A stretch of 64,000 nt of DNA from Aplectana chamaeleonis (GCA_029168955.1 JAPDOI010000291.1:62001-126000), one strand, 5' to 3'. Positions 23,195-33,160 are shown, counted from the stretch's first letter. The notes: generated by a model from the letters alone, not told the origin. Numbers and translations are program-made.

Positions 23195-25101
23195 CTACCT
23201 GAAACAACTGTACCGAAACGCGAATGACTCAAAACCATACCTGAGGGCAGGCATATGGGAGTGTCAGCTGAGACGATGTCCCAGAAGTGGTCGATACCGA
23301 TGAGGATATCTGGTAGCACAGGTTCCGATCCACACGATGGTAGTCCGAGTTCGTGACGCTGGATAAATTCCACGTCATTGTCGCTGAGGCACGGTGGATG
23401 TTGTGCAAACGTGAGAACGTCCTTGGTGGTGGGTTCGACGCTGAAATACCTGTCAAGCAAGTCGACCAAACTTACCTGGACGATACCAGAAACTTCAGTT
23501 GTTTGACAACCGCCAAAACCGACGAAAGTACGCGGTTTGCTATCAGTCGACTGCAATCCCAAACGCTGTGCTGTGCCAGAGCAGATAAAACTTTTCTGCG
23601 CGCCGGAATCAAGGAGTAAGATTACATCCTCGAGTCGTGCGGTAACGCAGTTCATGGCTCTGGCTGTGACGAGCATAAGCGAAGGGTGGGATTTACGCGG
23701 TACAACTGTAGGTGATCCAATATTGCTGATAGTACTGTAGAGCATCTGAAGCTGTTCAGCTTCATCGTCCGACGGAAGCACATGGTATTGTGCTGGATAC
23801 GAATTGCGGCGCAAATTTGGAAAATTTGAGCGCTCCCTGACGGGAGAGTGAATCGAAACGCGATTGGGAGATTGCGGGCGAGTACCGTACGGATGGTTAG
23901 ACTGATACGACCTACCAGACTGATACCGATCTCGCGATGGGGAGCGAGATGGACTGCTCCTTGACCTTTCACGTGTCCTGTCGTCTCGTCGAACGGGACT
24001 TCTCGAGGAATATCGATCGCTTGGAGAACGGTGACGTTGGCGGTCTCGGCTTCGACGGTCGCTGTGCTCATAGCGCTCACTGGAGGAAACGCGCCGGTCA
24101 CGAGGACCTTGCGTGTCATGACGGCAAAGGAGAACGTGGTGATCTCCTCCACATACACGGCACGCGGAAGAGTTGCAGTCACGCAAACGGTGACTGCCAC
24201 CAAGGCACTTCCAACAGAGATCGCGAAGTTGAACGATGTTGCGGCGAACCGATACTGGAACATCTAAATAGCATTGCATAGAACGATGGTTAGGTGACTT
24301 ACAAAAACAACATTCCACAGGACTGTTACGTCCCGTGGGCGACTTAGAACGCGATGTTGAGCGTTGCGGGTGCTGAATATTCACAGAAATACTGTCCGAA
24401 AGGGCTACGGAGTCGTCGTATTTCTCCTTGGATGCGATGATGCGGTCCAGTTTCTGCATCACCTGGTCCATGTCGAAATCTGCGTCGGACTGGAACTCCA
24501 AGTCGTGAAGCTTCTGCCGGATCTCCGCAGGAAACTTGTTCTTGACGGCATTAAGAACGGGAAGAACGTTCCGAAAGTTTTCGTACTTGTTGAGTCCCTG
24601 CAAAATACCTTTAACGCGGAACCAAGTTTTACGCAGATCAGTGCCCACGTTGGACGCGGGTGGGATCTGCTGCAACTGCTGGTGCAAAGTAACACGCGTT
24701 TTGTGCGGACGATCGTAGCGAGCCTTGAAGGCCTTGACCAAGGCATAGTAGTCGCACTCGTCCGGATCCAAATCCTGGAGAACCACTTGAGCTTCATCTT
24801 TCAACAGATTCTGCAAATATAGGAATTTGTGTGCGGGCGCAATGGCAGAGTTGTTATGAACCGCAATTTCGAACGCGCACCAAAACCGACGAAACTGGGT
24901 TATATCGCCACTGAACGGCTCGAGCGTGAGCTTGGCGAGCTGCAACAATGAGTGAATATGGTTGTTGCTGAGGGGGCGTGGCACACCCTCCCATACCACC
25001 TGGGAAACCAGTGGGATATAAAAACGCGGTGTTTGGTGGCTGCGAAAACGCAGAAATTGCGGGCTGCTGATTGACGCTGGGCGTTGCGGCGACGTGCTCA
25101 T
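23077..25101 (-). CDS. BEL/Pao Gag (capsid, nucleocapsid) and aspartic protease
   Basis: This 674-codon ORF has an in-frame ATG at 25101, although real Gag probably begins further upstream in another frame. Residues about 57-215 match the BEL Gag DUF1759 region (LTLEPFSGD, FRRFW). Three CCHC zinc knuckles sit at 264-277, 296-309 and 314-326. Residues about 330-400 form a striking Arg-Ser-rich tract. A DUF1758 retropepsin follows with catalytic Asp498 in LLLDSGA and SRFGTVVSG near 628-636. The products would package the RNA and cleave the polyprotein. The frame ends 118 bp into the overlap with pol. A GTAAGT donor-like site (about 23475) and a TTGTTTCAG acceptor-like site (about 23207) lie inside the frame. 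Confidence 0.93.
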   Translation of the reverse strand: MSTSPQRPASISSPQFLRFRSHQTPRFYIPLVSQVVWEGVPRPLSNNHIHSLLQLAKLTLEPFSGDITQFRRFWCAFEIAVHNNSAIAPAHKFLYLQNLLKDEAQVVLQDLDPDECDYYALVKAFKARYDRPHKTRVTLHQQLQQIPPASNVGTDLRKTWFRVKGILQGLNKYENFRNVLPVLNAVKNKFPAEIRQKLHDLEFQSDADFDMDQVMQKLDRIIASKEKYDDSVALSDSISVNIQHPQRSTSRSKSPTGRNSPVECCFCKSPNHRSMQCYLDVPVSVRRNIVQLRDLCWKCLGGSHRLRDCNSSACRVCGGDHHVLLCRHDTQGPRDRRVSSSERYEHSDRRSRDRQRHRSPSDRYSSRSPVRRDDRTRERSRSSPSRSPSRDRYQSGRSYQSNHPYGTRPQSPNRVSIHSPVRERSNFPNLRRNSYPAQYHVLPSDDEAEQLQMLYSTISNIGSPTVVPRKSHPSLMLVTARAMNCVTARLEDVILLLDSGAQKSFICSGTAQRLGLQSTDSKPRTFVGFGGCQTTEVSGIVQVSLVDLLDRYFSVEPTTKDVLTFAQHPPCLSDNDVEFIQRHELGLPSCGSEPVLPDILIGIDHFWDIVSADTPICLPSGMVLSHSRFGTVVSGSQDFRQRLQQAWKPPLSTPSETPILTTTQQSSAFGRSTQ

Positions 25102-25534
25102 TTGACTCCTCTCGAACCGCGGTATTGAGCGTCACATCGGTCATCGCTGTCTGACGGCAGCTCTCGATCAGCATGTTGGTAGTATTTAGGTTCTCATTGA
25201 GGGTAGTCATGAGGGACTGAGCCTCGAGCAGTACGTCATCAACGCGGGACTCGTGCACGAAATTGGCATATGCATCCCCATCCTCGGAAGGATTCGAGGA
25301 TTCTCCGACGTAGCTGAGCAGAAGTTGGCGTCTTTCCTGAACATGACGCAGAGCAACACGGATGGCGGCCAAATGCGACTCGATCGCTTGTTTGCGATCC
25401 TCCAGACATCTTCGCTTGTCCTCCACGCGAGTGTCGAACGGCTGCAATAGATGAGTGGGGATCGTACCTTTGGCCACTTCCAACGCGATTATTGCCCTGG
25501 TCAGATCAGTCTTCAGAATACCAATTGATGTCAT
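24854..25534 (-). CDS. BEL/Pao Gag N-terminal part, other frame
   Basis: The first ATG after the 5' leader acceptor opens a 226-codon frame (MTSIGILK). Its first 150 or so residues are helical and charged, with heptad-like Leu/Val/Ala spacing, as usual at BEL Gag N-termini. The frame lies +1 relative to the 25101-23077 Gag-protease frame, and the two overlap between 25101 and 24854. The recognisable Gag core (LAKLTLEPFSGD) is in the second frame, so the reading must change somewhere between about 25090 and 24950. That means either programmed frameshifting or a one-base mutation that has inactivated this copy. Confidence 0.7.
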   Translation of the reverse strand: MTSIGILKTDLTRAIIALEVAKGTIPTHLLQPFDTRVEDKRRCLEDRKQAIESHLAAIRVALRHVQERRQLLLSYVGESSNPSEDGDAYANFVHESRVDDVLLEAQSLMTTLNENLNTTNMLIESCRQTAMTDVTLNTAVREESNEHVAATPSVNQQPAISAFSQPPNTAFLYPTGFPGGMGGCATPPQQQPYSLIVAARQAHARAVQWRYNPVSSVLVRVRNCGS

Positions 25535-25575
25535 GATGGCTGAACGTTTACAGGTGGTAGACTGCGATTCCAAGT

Positions 25576-26049
25576 CTGCAAAGAGTGAAGAGTGAGTGTT
25601 GTGCTGTGTCGCAGGGTAGCCCTGGCCATAGGCGCCCTACGACAGAGAAAGCGCAAACTTTAAGCGACGCTGGCCTTGCAAAAACTGCGACATAAACAAG
25701 AGTGGAATGATATATCTACCCAGAAAATGTGAACCATGAGCAAGCAATTGTGACATAATAGTATGTGGGTGTTGGGAACGGAGACCATGAAGAATAATTG
25801 TGAGACGGACTAATTGAACGGTGGCGTTACTAGGGGTTATTGTGTTGCGAAAGACCTGACGCGGGCCTCCTCACAGCTTTCGGCTGCACCTGCTCCCTTG
25901 ACGCGTCCATGGCCATCAGCATCCCTCCTTGTCCCCCACCGGTGCGTGCCACCCGGAGCGGCGGAGGGGGAGAGACGCGACCACAGGGAGGGGGTGGGCT
26001 CTGTCCCAAACGCCAGGTCCCCTTGTAACGCTCTGACACCCTAACTTAC
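25576..26049 (-). other. Probable intron in the BEL 5' leader
   Basis: On the minus strand a strong donor (CTAG then GTAAGTTAG, intron first base 26049) and a strong acceptor (CTTTGCAG, last base 25576) bracket 474 bp. The acceptor lies 42 bases upstream of the first Gag ATG at 25534. An excised leader intron is compatible with alternative splicing to the third ORF. This is predicted from sequence only. Confidence 0.5.
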
Positions 26050-26173
26050 CTAGCACTACCTAGCGCTGCATAGCCGCTACGCAATTACCTAGACCTATGC
26101 CGGGATAAGGGGGCGCACGCGGGTTCGATCACGCCAGCCAAACGCAGGTTTCCCCACGCCTGACTGCGGCTGT

Positions 26174-26181
26174 ATGCACCA
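26174..26181 (-). promoter_or_regulatory. Primer-binding site of the BEL element
   Basis: Directly after the 5' LTR end the minus strand reads TGGTGCAT. This is complementary to a tRNA 3' end ATGCACCA, as found in many eukaryotic tRNA-Gly genes. Only eight bases match that tRNA by memory, so the tRNA identity is tentative. Confidence 0.6.
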
Positions 26182-27081
26182 TGTCGCGACGGTTGCCGTC
26201 CTCCACTCCGTGTCTGCTTTATCCATCCTGCAGCATCGGTCGTCACGGAGGGGGTCGGCCGCTAGTCCGACACAACTGAACCAGAGGACTTACGCGGCGC
26301 CCCTTGCTTAAGCCTGCCACGCGGATGAATATGTAGTATTTTACATTGTCTCACATGGGATAGGCCCTACAGCCTCTGACCACGCCCACAACGATACGAC
26401 GCCACACTAGCACACAGAACGACAGTTTCACCATCGTATATCAGATCACACTTCCCGCTATACTCGCGGTTATGATGCAATAGTCAATAAATACAGTGTT
26501 TACGCAATACCATACTTTCATACAGAACAAGACACTCTTTGCTGGAACTTCTTTACGTGACCTGAAATAAACATTATACACGCAGTCGACCCCACTACTC
26601 CCGTGGGACGCAGACCTCGCCCAGTTAGCTACGAGGTGGGTGTGGAGCCAACAACGACCCCCGTTCATAGCGAGGCATGCGAGCCGACGTGTGTCAGGCA
26701 CTCGCAGAGGCCAAGCCAGAGGAAACGGGGTTTACCTGAGATGTTTGGAGTTGTAGTCGTCGGCAGGAGTCGTTGTCGTTGACGCAGCTGGAGCTCTTCT
26801 TCTTGCGACCTCGCACGTCCACTCGACCATCAGGCGTTGACAGGAGTTGGAGTTGCAGGCAGGCCGCCACTGCATTGGAGAACCATCGGGCAGGAGAAGT
26901 CGAGAGCAGCCGCCGCACACCGTCGTCGCACGCACACCAGAATGAGGATGCCCGGCGCAATCGATAGGCGGGGCGCCGAGTTGTTTACGATTATCGGCAT
27001 ACGGTAGGAGTCGTGGCGGGACCAGGCGTGGAGACGCCAGGCGCGGCCTTTAAGGATTTAAGTCGTACGGAAGTCACGACA
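26182..27081 (-). repeat. 5' LTR of the BEL/Pao element
   Basis: This 900-bp LTR has the same terminal TGTCGYGA inverted ends as the partner at 15723-16622. It should contain the promoter for the genomic RNA, but I see no convincing TATA box on the minus strand. The GTCGC duplication follows at 27082-27086. Confidence 0.95.
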
Positions 27082-27683
27082 GTCGCCATAAAAGATGCTT
27101 GTCTTGTTTTCCTCTCTAAACTCTTTTCTGGGCTTAGAGTAGTAGGACCTATGAGAAAAAATTGCGAAAAAACCCTATTTCGGGCCGAATATGAAGCCGG
27201 AACTTTCTTGTCTTTTGATGGTGGACGAGCCCACTCCACATCATTGGCAGCGATGATCTCTGATATCGAGAACATCAGCTGGCTTGAAAATGAATTTCAA
27301 TCAATGAACATTCGATGATCTCTGATATCAAGAACATCAGCTGCCTTGAAATTGAATTTCAATCAATGAACATTATCCTTCGCACCCATCTAGTCAAAAA
27401 CAGTAACTGGAGTGCTTGCTTTCATTTGTCAACTCTTTTCATTACGTAAATTTGCACTTATCTCCCACTCTGAATGTCGATGATTTTTGACCGCTCGGCA
27501 TGAGGCTGCGATCTTTTTTTTGCGGCGCTGTGCACGTGTGCACAAACCAGCCACTTTGGGCCCTAGAAACTCTAATTCTAGCCCGCTTTACACCGCGCTA
27601 CCTTCATAGTTTTTCAGCTGTTTTCTATCTAAGCTGATTTTTATAGTTTTTTGGATAACGTTTTTCATCGCGACCACTGCCTT
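27082..27683 (+). mobile_element. Right part of the MITE split by the BEL element
   Basis: This continues the MITE begun at 15709. It starts with the duplicated GTCGC and CATAAAAGATGC, follows the 28606-29205 copy through TTTCCTCTCTAAAC and AGAGTAGT, and ends in the inverted terminus GCGACCACTGCCTT (27670-27683) followed by TA. It has no coding capacity. The outer TA on both sides (15707-15708 and 27684-27685) suggests a TA target as in Tc1/mariner-type elements. Confidence 0.85.
27251..27374 (+). repeat. 62-bp tandem duplication within the MITE
   Basis: CGATGATCTCTGATATC starts at 27251 and again at 27313. The two 62-bp units differ at a few sites. The sister MITE copy at 28606-29205 carries only one such unit, so the duplication arose in this copy or its lineage. 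Confidence 0.85.
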
Positions 27684-27764
27684 TAGAGCAATCTCTCCGT
27701 TGAGCACGAATAATATCTCGTAAAGGACTGAATAGGCTGCGATGTTTCACAGAGCTGGATTTCA

Positions 27765-27876
27765 TTGATTTTTTTCTGTTTTTTGCAAATTTTATCAGAA
27801 AACAGAAACAGAAGGCCGAAAACTTCCAGAAAACAGAAATCAGAAAACAGAAAACATAAATTTCCGCCCACCCCTG
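27765..27876 (+). repeat. CAGAAAACAG-rich dispersed repeat fragment
   Basis: This is a short stretch with repeated CAGAAAACAG and related motifs, ending TTTCCGCCCACCCCTGG. It resembles the ends seen at about 35035-35090 and 57215-57270 (CAGAAAACAGAAAATTCCGC, then ACA(C/T)CCCTGG). It abuts a degraded MITE directly. Confidence 0.6.
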
Positions 27877-28260
27877 GTCCGGGCAGAATTTCGATTTCGA
27901 GAAATACCGCTGAATCAGTGCGCATGCTACAGGTAGTCCCGAGGAACATGCGAGAACTGCGTGAAAACCGGTTTTTTTTTCAAGTTGTTCCAGCCACTTC
28001 CGTCAACCGTTATGTCAGAAAAGTGTGTCCATCAACAATGTGTTACCCATCATCCATGCATTCATGAAAATTGCAGTGTAAATATCGGTCATTCTGGCAA
28101 TGGCTATCATGTTGTGAGTACCGTAATTCCTGACTTGAAGACTTTTCCACAGAAGTAAGGAATCAGAGTTAGTGAAACGTTCAGACTATGTTCAGCTAGG
28201 CCAGCCCAATCTATCTAACCTGAATTTCGGGGGTGTCAAAATTTGACCGGAATTTTGTCT
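27877..28260 (+). mobile_element. Degraded copy of the AAGGCA(R)GGTCCGG MITE family
   Basis: It follows the same order as the intact copy at 55070-55468: CCGGGCAGAATTTCGAT, a GCTACAGGTAGTCC motif, then GGTGTCAAAATTTGACCGG. Both termini are eroded; the left end has lost AAGGCAG and the right end reads TTGTCTTTA. It is non-coding. Confidence 0.75.
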
Positions 28261-28605
28261 TTATTACGTAGTGATTGTTTCCCCCTGGCGGAAGAGGTAT
28301 GCATACTTGCTGGAATATCTGATAGGCAGATAGTGAGCGCCATATATCTCCTTCTGACATAGTCATTTACAACAGAAATAAGTTTAAAAACTCACTGAAT
28401 TGATTGGATGTGAAGCGCGTCGTTCCGATACGGTGACTGGCCGTGGAACACGCGGTTCCTTAGGTGTTAGGCACCTCTCAGAGCTTGATCGCCGAGCGAC
28501 GCGATGAGATGATAACCATGAGCATCGATCGGGATCGCGGATGTCGATCTGTATTCAGAGCATGTCATCGCGGCGATCAGCGATGGAATTGTGAAATAGG
28601 CCTCA
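28261..28605. other. No gene recognised
   Basis: The second half (about 28410-28600) is GC-rich with several GCGATCG-like palindromic words that recall the 14889 repeat family, but the alignment is too weak to call a copy. Confidence 0.35.
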
Positions 28606-29205
28606 AAGGCAGTGGTCGCGATAAAAAGTGATTGTTTTTTCCTCTCTAAACCCTTTTCTGGGTTTAGAGTAGTGGCACCAATGAGAAAAAATCGCGAAAA
28701 ACGCTGCTTCGGGCCAAATTTGAACTTTACGTATATTCTTTAACACATGAGCTTTACATACGCTGTAATATAATTTATTGAAGCCTGAACTCTTGTCTTT
28801 TGATGGTGGACGAGCCCACTCCACATCATCAACAGCGATGATCTCTGATATCAAGAACATCAGCTGGCTTGAAATTGAATTTCAATCAATGAACATCATC
28901 CATTGGACTCATCTAGTCAAAAACATTGACTGAAGTGCCTTGCTTTCATTGGTCAACTTTTTTCATTAAGTAATATTGCATTTATCTCTAACAGTGAATG
29001 TCGATGACTTTTGACTACTGGGCATGAGCCTGCGATCTTTTTTTTGCACCTGTGCACGTGTGCACGAACTAGCATCTTTGGGCCCTAGAAACTCTGATTT
29101 CAACCCGTTTTTCACCGCGCTACCTTCATAATTTTTCAGCTGTTTTCTATCTAAGCTAATTTTTATAGTTTTTTAGACAACGTTATTCATCGCGACCACT
29201 GCCTT
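28606..29205 (+). mobile_element. MITE with AAGGCAGTGGTCGCGAT termini
   Basis: This 600-bp non-coding unit has inverted termini AAGGCAGTGGTCGCGAT and ATCGCGACCACTGCCTT. It is a relative of the split copy 15709-15722 plus 27082-27683. It carries an insertion of about 65 bp (around 28723-28790) absent from that copy. The flanking dinucleotides are no longer TA on both sides. A further AAAGGCAGTGG fragment follows immediately at 29207. Confidence 0.85.
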
Positions 29206-29805
29206 CAAAGGCAGTGGTTTTCAAAGGCATTTTTCACGTTACTCTTCTCCCCGTTCACAACTAATTTTGACTGCTCAGACGTTTTTATTCACTGACTTCT
29301 ATAAATCGTGCTTACATACATGCGAACTGTAAGTTTATCAATATCTGTGCGTAGGAAAAGACAAAAATCGTTCTAATTCATTCGGTAATGAAAGTAGAAC
29401 GATGTTGGTTAGTTATGGAGTTGTCAGTTACAACACAAACAGCGGTGTCATTACCACAGTAGGAGTGAAGCTACTTTGGGATATCATGAAACAAAAGTAG
29501 GAACGGTAGGTTACGGAAAGGGGAAGTATTGGAGAGAGAGGGGGGGGGAAGAAATGTCGCTTCTGTGCATGTGTACACTTGATTGTCGTTGATTAGTTCA
29601 GAGGCGTGCCAAAGACACTGCGAGGTTTTAGTGACTTCTTGACTTATACACAATTGAGCTAGAGTTTTTTCGTAATTTTGTGTGAATTGGGCACCCCAAT
29701 CACCTGAGGGTCCCGTTCCGTAGGAAAATGGCATTATTTTCCGGGCCCCAATAGATCATTGGGGACCGAGAAGTCCGGAATGCTCTTGAGGCAGCGTACA
29801 TACAG
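29206..29805. other. No gene recognised
   Basis: It contains a short fragment of a MITE end at the left, a G-rich run near 29540 and otherwise short unsupported ORFs. Confidence 0.4.
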
Positions 29806-29958
29806 GCTATAAAAGGGCGAAATGCACATGTTTCCTACGCGTGCTGGTACGGAGCGGAGGTTAGAGACAGTGAGAGAGCGGAGGGCAGACGGAGGCTGAG
29901 GCATCGCGCGCCGCTCGGGCCTCGAATGATGTGAATTACGACGTTTTATAGAGGGTAC
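29806..29958 (+). repeat. Dispersed repeat with TATAAAA, copy 1
   Basis: It runs from GGCTATAAAAGGGCG through CCTACGCGTGCTGGT to GACGTTTTATAGAGGGTAC and matches 34645-34797 in direct orientation. The TATAAAA near its start could be a core promoter remnant of a retroelement, but no coding sequence follows. Confidence 0.7.
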
Positions 29959-30634
29959 GTTTCACGATTGCGAAAAATTGATGTTCTTCGAGAACACACG
30001 ATGTGCTAAGGCCTGCTTACGCTCGCTCTCGCGCACTCACTCCCGCTCTCGCTTGCTAGCGCACGCCCTCACTCGCTCACGCCCTCTTCGAGCGAGATGT
30101 AGCAAGTTCCAGGAGTATAACTTCAATTTTGAAGCACCAAGTCTCGAAAATTGTTCATACCTAATGGTTTCGTATCCCCTAGACCCACGGCTGTCACAAC
30201 GAAGAAAACAAGAGCTGCCAACGAGTCGAGTCGAGAGACTGATCAACAGGTCAAACGTTAAGAATCGAATCAACAGGAGGCAGGAGATGATTATCGGTGT
30301 CCCTCATAATATCGGGTACCCATCAGTGTTGGGGAGCGTTGAGGAGCGCAAAGGAGCGAGAGCGGGCGTTTCCGCCACTTATGGACGGAGCCTGAGGGAC
30401 GATAGCGTTGCAGGCGAGGCCGGATTGTCAGTGAGAATGTGTCAGTGTGACATCTTCTATGGTTTCCGTTTTCGATTTAGTCTGACGCATGGACCAGGCG
30501 ACTGGCCGTGCGGATTGGCGGCCTCACTGGAGAATGAGGTTTCGATTCGCGCTGGGTGATCCAACGTCGTAACCCCGTCCATTCATCAGACTAAAATGAT
30601 TAAGCGAACTCTACAATGCAAAAAAATATTCCAG
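29959..30634. other. Low-complexity CTCGCTC region and unassigned sequence
   Basis: A CT/CG-rich low-complexity block (30016-30092, repeats of CTCGCTCTCGC and CACTC) is followed by unremarkable sequence. A 193-codon plus-strand ORF (29978-30559) spans it but has no domain or conserved pattern, so I do not call it. Confidence 0.4.
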
Positions 30635-31133
30635 GTGGAATCATGGAGTGTGCAGACGATGAAGTGCTGATTGGCACCACATGTTTCCGCACAAGGCAGG
30701 AGACTGAGTTTGAAAAAGCGGAGACACTGTGTACAGTGGGAGGTGCTTTGGTTGGCAATAGTCTTCATATAATAATGAACACTCATGAACAAAAGTGGAT
30801 TGCAGGTGAGTCTTTTTTGCATTACAAACAAAAAACCTAAAGCATTTGCTCAGCACGTTCGCAAAGTCACTTCTTAAAACAAGTTTAGCTAGATAAGAAG
30901 AATCACACATACACAACCCTGCCCTTTGTCATGAAACATTCTCGCTTCTGGTGCACCTTTTCTACGTAGTGTTTTCATGTATACCCTTTATTTCCCCGTT
31001 ATACCCGTATTATCACAATTGTAGATGCGGATCGTTTATTTTTCCCCGAAAAAAAATTGGCTATGAAAATCAAGAATCATTCTCAAAACCGCACCACTTC
31101 TATTATAGTGATATAGACAACTGCGGGTACAGG
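30635..31133 (+). pseudogene. Partial C-type-lectin-like domain, two candidate exons
   Basis: Exon 1 is 30635-30805, with acceptor ATATTCCAG and donor GCAG/GTGAGT. It encodes the start of a C-type lectin fold: Cys in ECADD, Cys in GTTCFR, then FEKAETLC followed by GGALV. That matches the family order of Cys, Cys-aromatic, A-E-x2-C, G-x-L. Exon 2 is 31025-31133, with acceptor CAATTGTAG and donor AGG/GTAAGT. It keeps phase for about 11 codons (DADRLFFPEKK). After an eight-A run the plausible frame shifts, and the in-phase frame stops. This is either a decayed gene fragment or an assembly error at the A run. The rest of the domain (the final Cys pair and a WND-like motif) was not found. Confidence 0.45.
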
Positions 31134-32710
31134 GTAAGTGAAATTTAAAAGGGAAGTCCTGTCAGTCACCCTGGTCAATCCGGATGAAATGTGCTTCTCT
31201 AGAACCGTTTTCGACGTAGAATCCGATTACGATCTTCGCAGCTGCATAAACCCAAAAAGTTATAGGCGTTTTTTCCGTCAAGTTTTCGTACCTATTGTAC
31301 CTTCCAAAACGCGCATTGTTCCTTGGAAAATCCGGAAACGGACCTCATAATTGTGTTCAGCGCCCAAAACTTCCCCTAAGCAAAGTTTGGGGAAAGGCCC
31401 ATTTTCCAAAATTTACGCAGACGATAGCGTTTTGGGCTCAGACGAATTTTCGGTTGGGCGTTTATTTATCCCAATTTCACGGCTCTGAAAGTGTTCAAAA
31501 ATTTTTCCAGATTTGACCTAAAATTTACCTAGGTGTGTTATCTTGGGCACTGATGGGGATGGGCACTGATGATGCACTGATGGCACTGATGGGCACTGAT
31601 GATGCACGCGCCTTGGGCATAAGCTGTGAATGTAGGGAAGAATTGACGAAGGGAAGAAAAAAAGTTGAATTGATCGGAAACCATCGCTCATCTCACAATC
31701 TCGAGCATTCATTTGTTCACGTCGGTGGGCGTGGAAAGTGCATCTGGGGTGTGACGAGCTGACGGATGTCCAACTTTGGGGCCGTAGGGGACCGTTCCGA
31801 GCTCATTTTTCTCAGCTTTCTCAACGTTTGGGTTCTGTTAGGCCCCGCAGCTGCCGATCTCCACCAAAAAATCAGACATGGTTTTTGTCGTGGACACTGC
31901 CTTTAAGATTCCATAGTTGCTTTCCGCGCGTCACGCGCGGTGAGAAATTTTATAGTCCACCGCCCGTCCCGCGCAGGACGCGCTGGCCGCGCTTGCGACG
32001 AGGGCTACGAAAGATGTCTCAAAGTTCAATCGCGGTAGCGTCCCATATAGAGTAGTTAGCGGCATATCGATTAGGTTGTGGTTTCACACCGCCTTCAGAG
32101 ACATTCGCGCTGGATAGTGGAGCGTGATAGCTCACGGTCGCCTCGCGATCGTACTCTGCGCTTAGAGGGCCTTGGAGTCCGATTGCGCCGCAGCCCGATT
32201 GCTGGCTGTGCGACGCAACCGACTGAAAACCAGGACGCACTACTCTTTGACTGCCGCGGGATAAACCCACGCAGAGACGCTTTTTATTGCGTTCATAACG
32301 TGAAAACGCACCATTATTCTGGATTATTGCCAACATGTATGTGATAGGTTTGGGAGCGCGTATGAGATAGTCGCAAGAGGCGCGATTGTCACGCACATGG
32401 TCGAGTGGCCACTCCCCGCTCAAGGTCAACTAAGACTTCTATTCTTCCTGAATCGGCCGGTAGGAGACTTGTCTGAGAGGATATGAACACTGAGTTGAAC
32501 ATCGGCTAGCTCCCGCAAGTCACTGGATAGGCCCCATTCGCATTAGAAACCCTCTAAAAACTCTAAACACACTTTATTCTTTATCCTTTGAATGCTATGT
32601 GCTATATGCTGAAACGTATTATGTCCGCACGCATAAGTGTTGTTCAAATATTTTTTTGAGGTTTTCTCTCATGGTTTCGATTCCAATTACAACATAAGAC
32701 TACGTTACGA
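31134..32710. other. No gene recognised; short GCACTGATG tandem and MITE end
   Basis: A small tandem of GGCACTGATG and GATGCACTGATG units lies at 31546-31605. A sequence like a MITE terminus (TGGACACTGCCTT followed by TA) occurs at about 31890-31905, without a recognised partner. GC-rich sequence with GCGATCG-like words spans 32060-32430. Confidence 0.4.
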
Positions 32711-33160
32711 CCAGGGATGTGCGGAAAAATATTTTTGGAAACAGATAACAGAAAACAGAAAATCTTGTTTGACAGAAAACAGCAAAAAAATCCCCAAAAA
32801 TGGGCAGAAAACAGAAAATTTTCATTTTTAAAACCATTAAAGTGTTCAGCGTATACTGTTTGAAAATTTTCACAACATTGAACTTTTTGTAATGAATTTT
32901 TTAGTTAATCTTTTCTTCTTTCGTTGATTTTTCAGAGCTTTTCGGTCACAGCAAGAAATATAAACGCCCAAGAAAGGCATATTTTGAGTGTGAGGAGATG
33001 AGAAATGTTACTCTAACCTTCCTTTCCCCAGGCACTAAAGTCTTGATTACTCTATCAGAAGCTCAATATGTATGTGCAAGAGGTGCGTAGATGCAGTCAA
33101 AGCGAACTTTGCCTTCCCTAGAGCACATATTTTGACACTGATTGTGGGATGACTGCTGGT
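32711..33160 (+). repeat. Dispersed repeat starting CAGGGATGTGCGG, copy 1
   Basis: It begins ACCAGGGATGTGCGG, continues through CAGAAAACAGAAAATC and includes CAGAAGCTCAATATGTATG. It aligns over its length with 48829-49260. Weakly exon-like words in the right part are shared with the other copy, which argues for a repeat rather than a gene. Confidence 0.7.

Larger units (their letters stand above)
15723..27081 (-). mobile_element. Full-length BEL/Pao LTR retrotransposon
   Basis: Two 900-bp direct repeats flank an 11.4-kb unit. Each LTR, read on the plus strand, starts TGTCGCGA and ends TCACGACA. Both outer flanks are GTCGC (15718-15722 and 27082-27086), a perfect 5-bp target duplication typical of BEL/Pao integrases. 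The coding order on the minus strand is gag, aspartic protease, reverse transcriptase/RNase H, integrase, then an additional zinc-knuckle ORF. The 5' LTR is 26182-27081. The LTRs differ at about eight positions by eye, so the insertion is young. It interrupts an older MITE. Confidence 0.96.

Noticed and set aside
26110..26140. GCGGGTTCGATCACGCC in the BEL leader looks like a tRNA B box
   Set aside because: No T stem, acceptor stem or A box can be paired with it.
29978..30559. 193-codon plus-strand ORF
   Set aside because: It runs through CTCGCTC low-complexity sequence, with arginine- and serine-rich composition and no domain.
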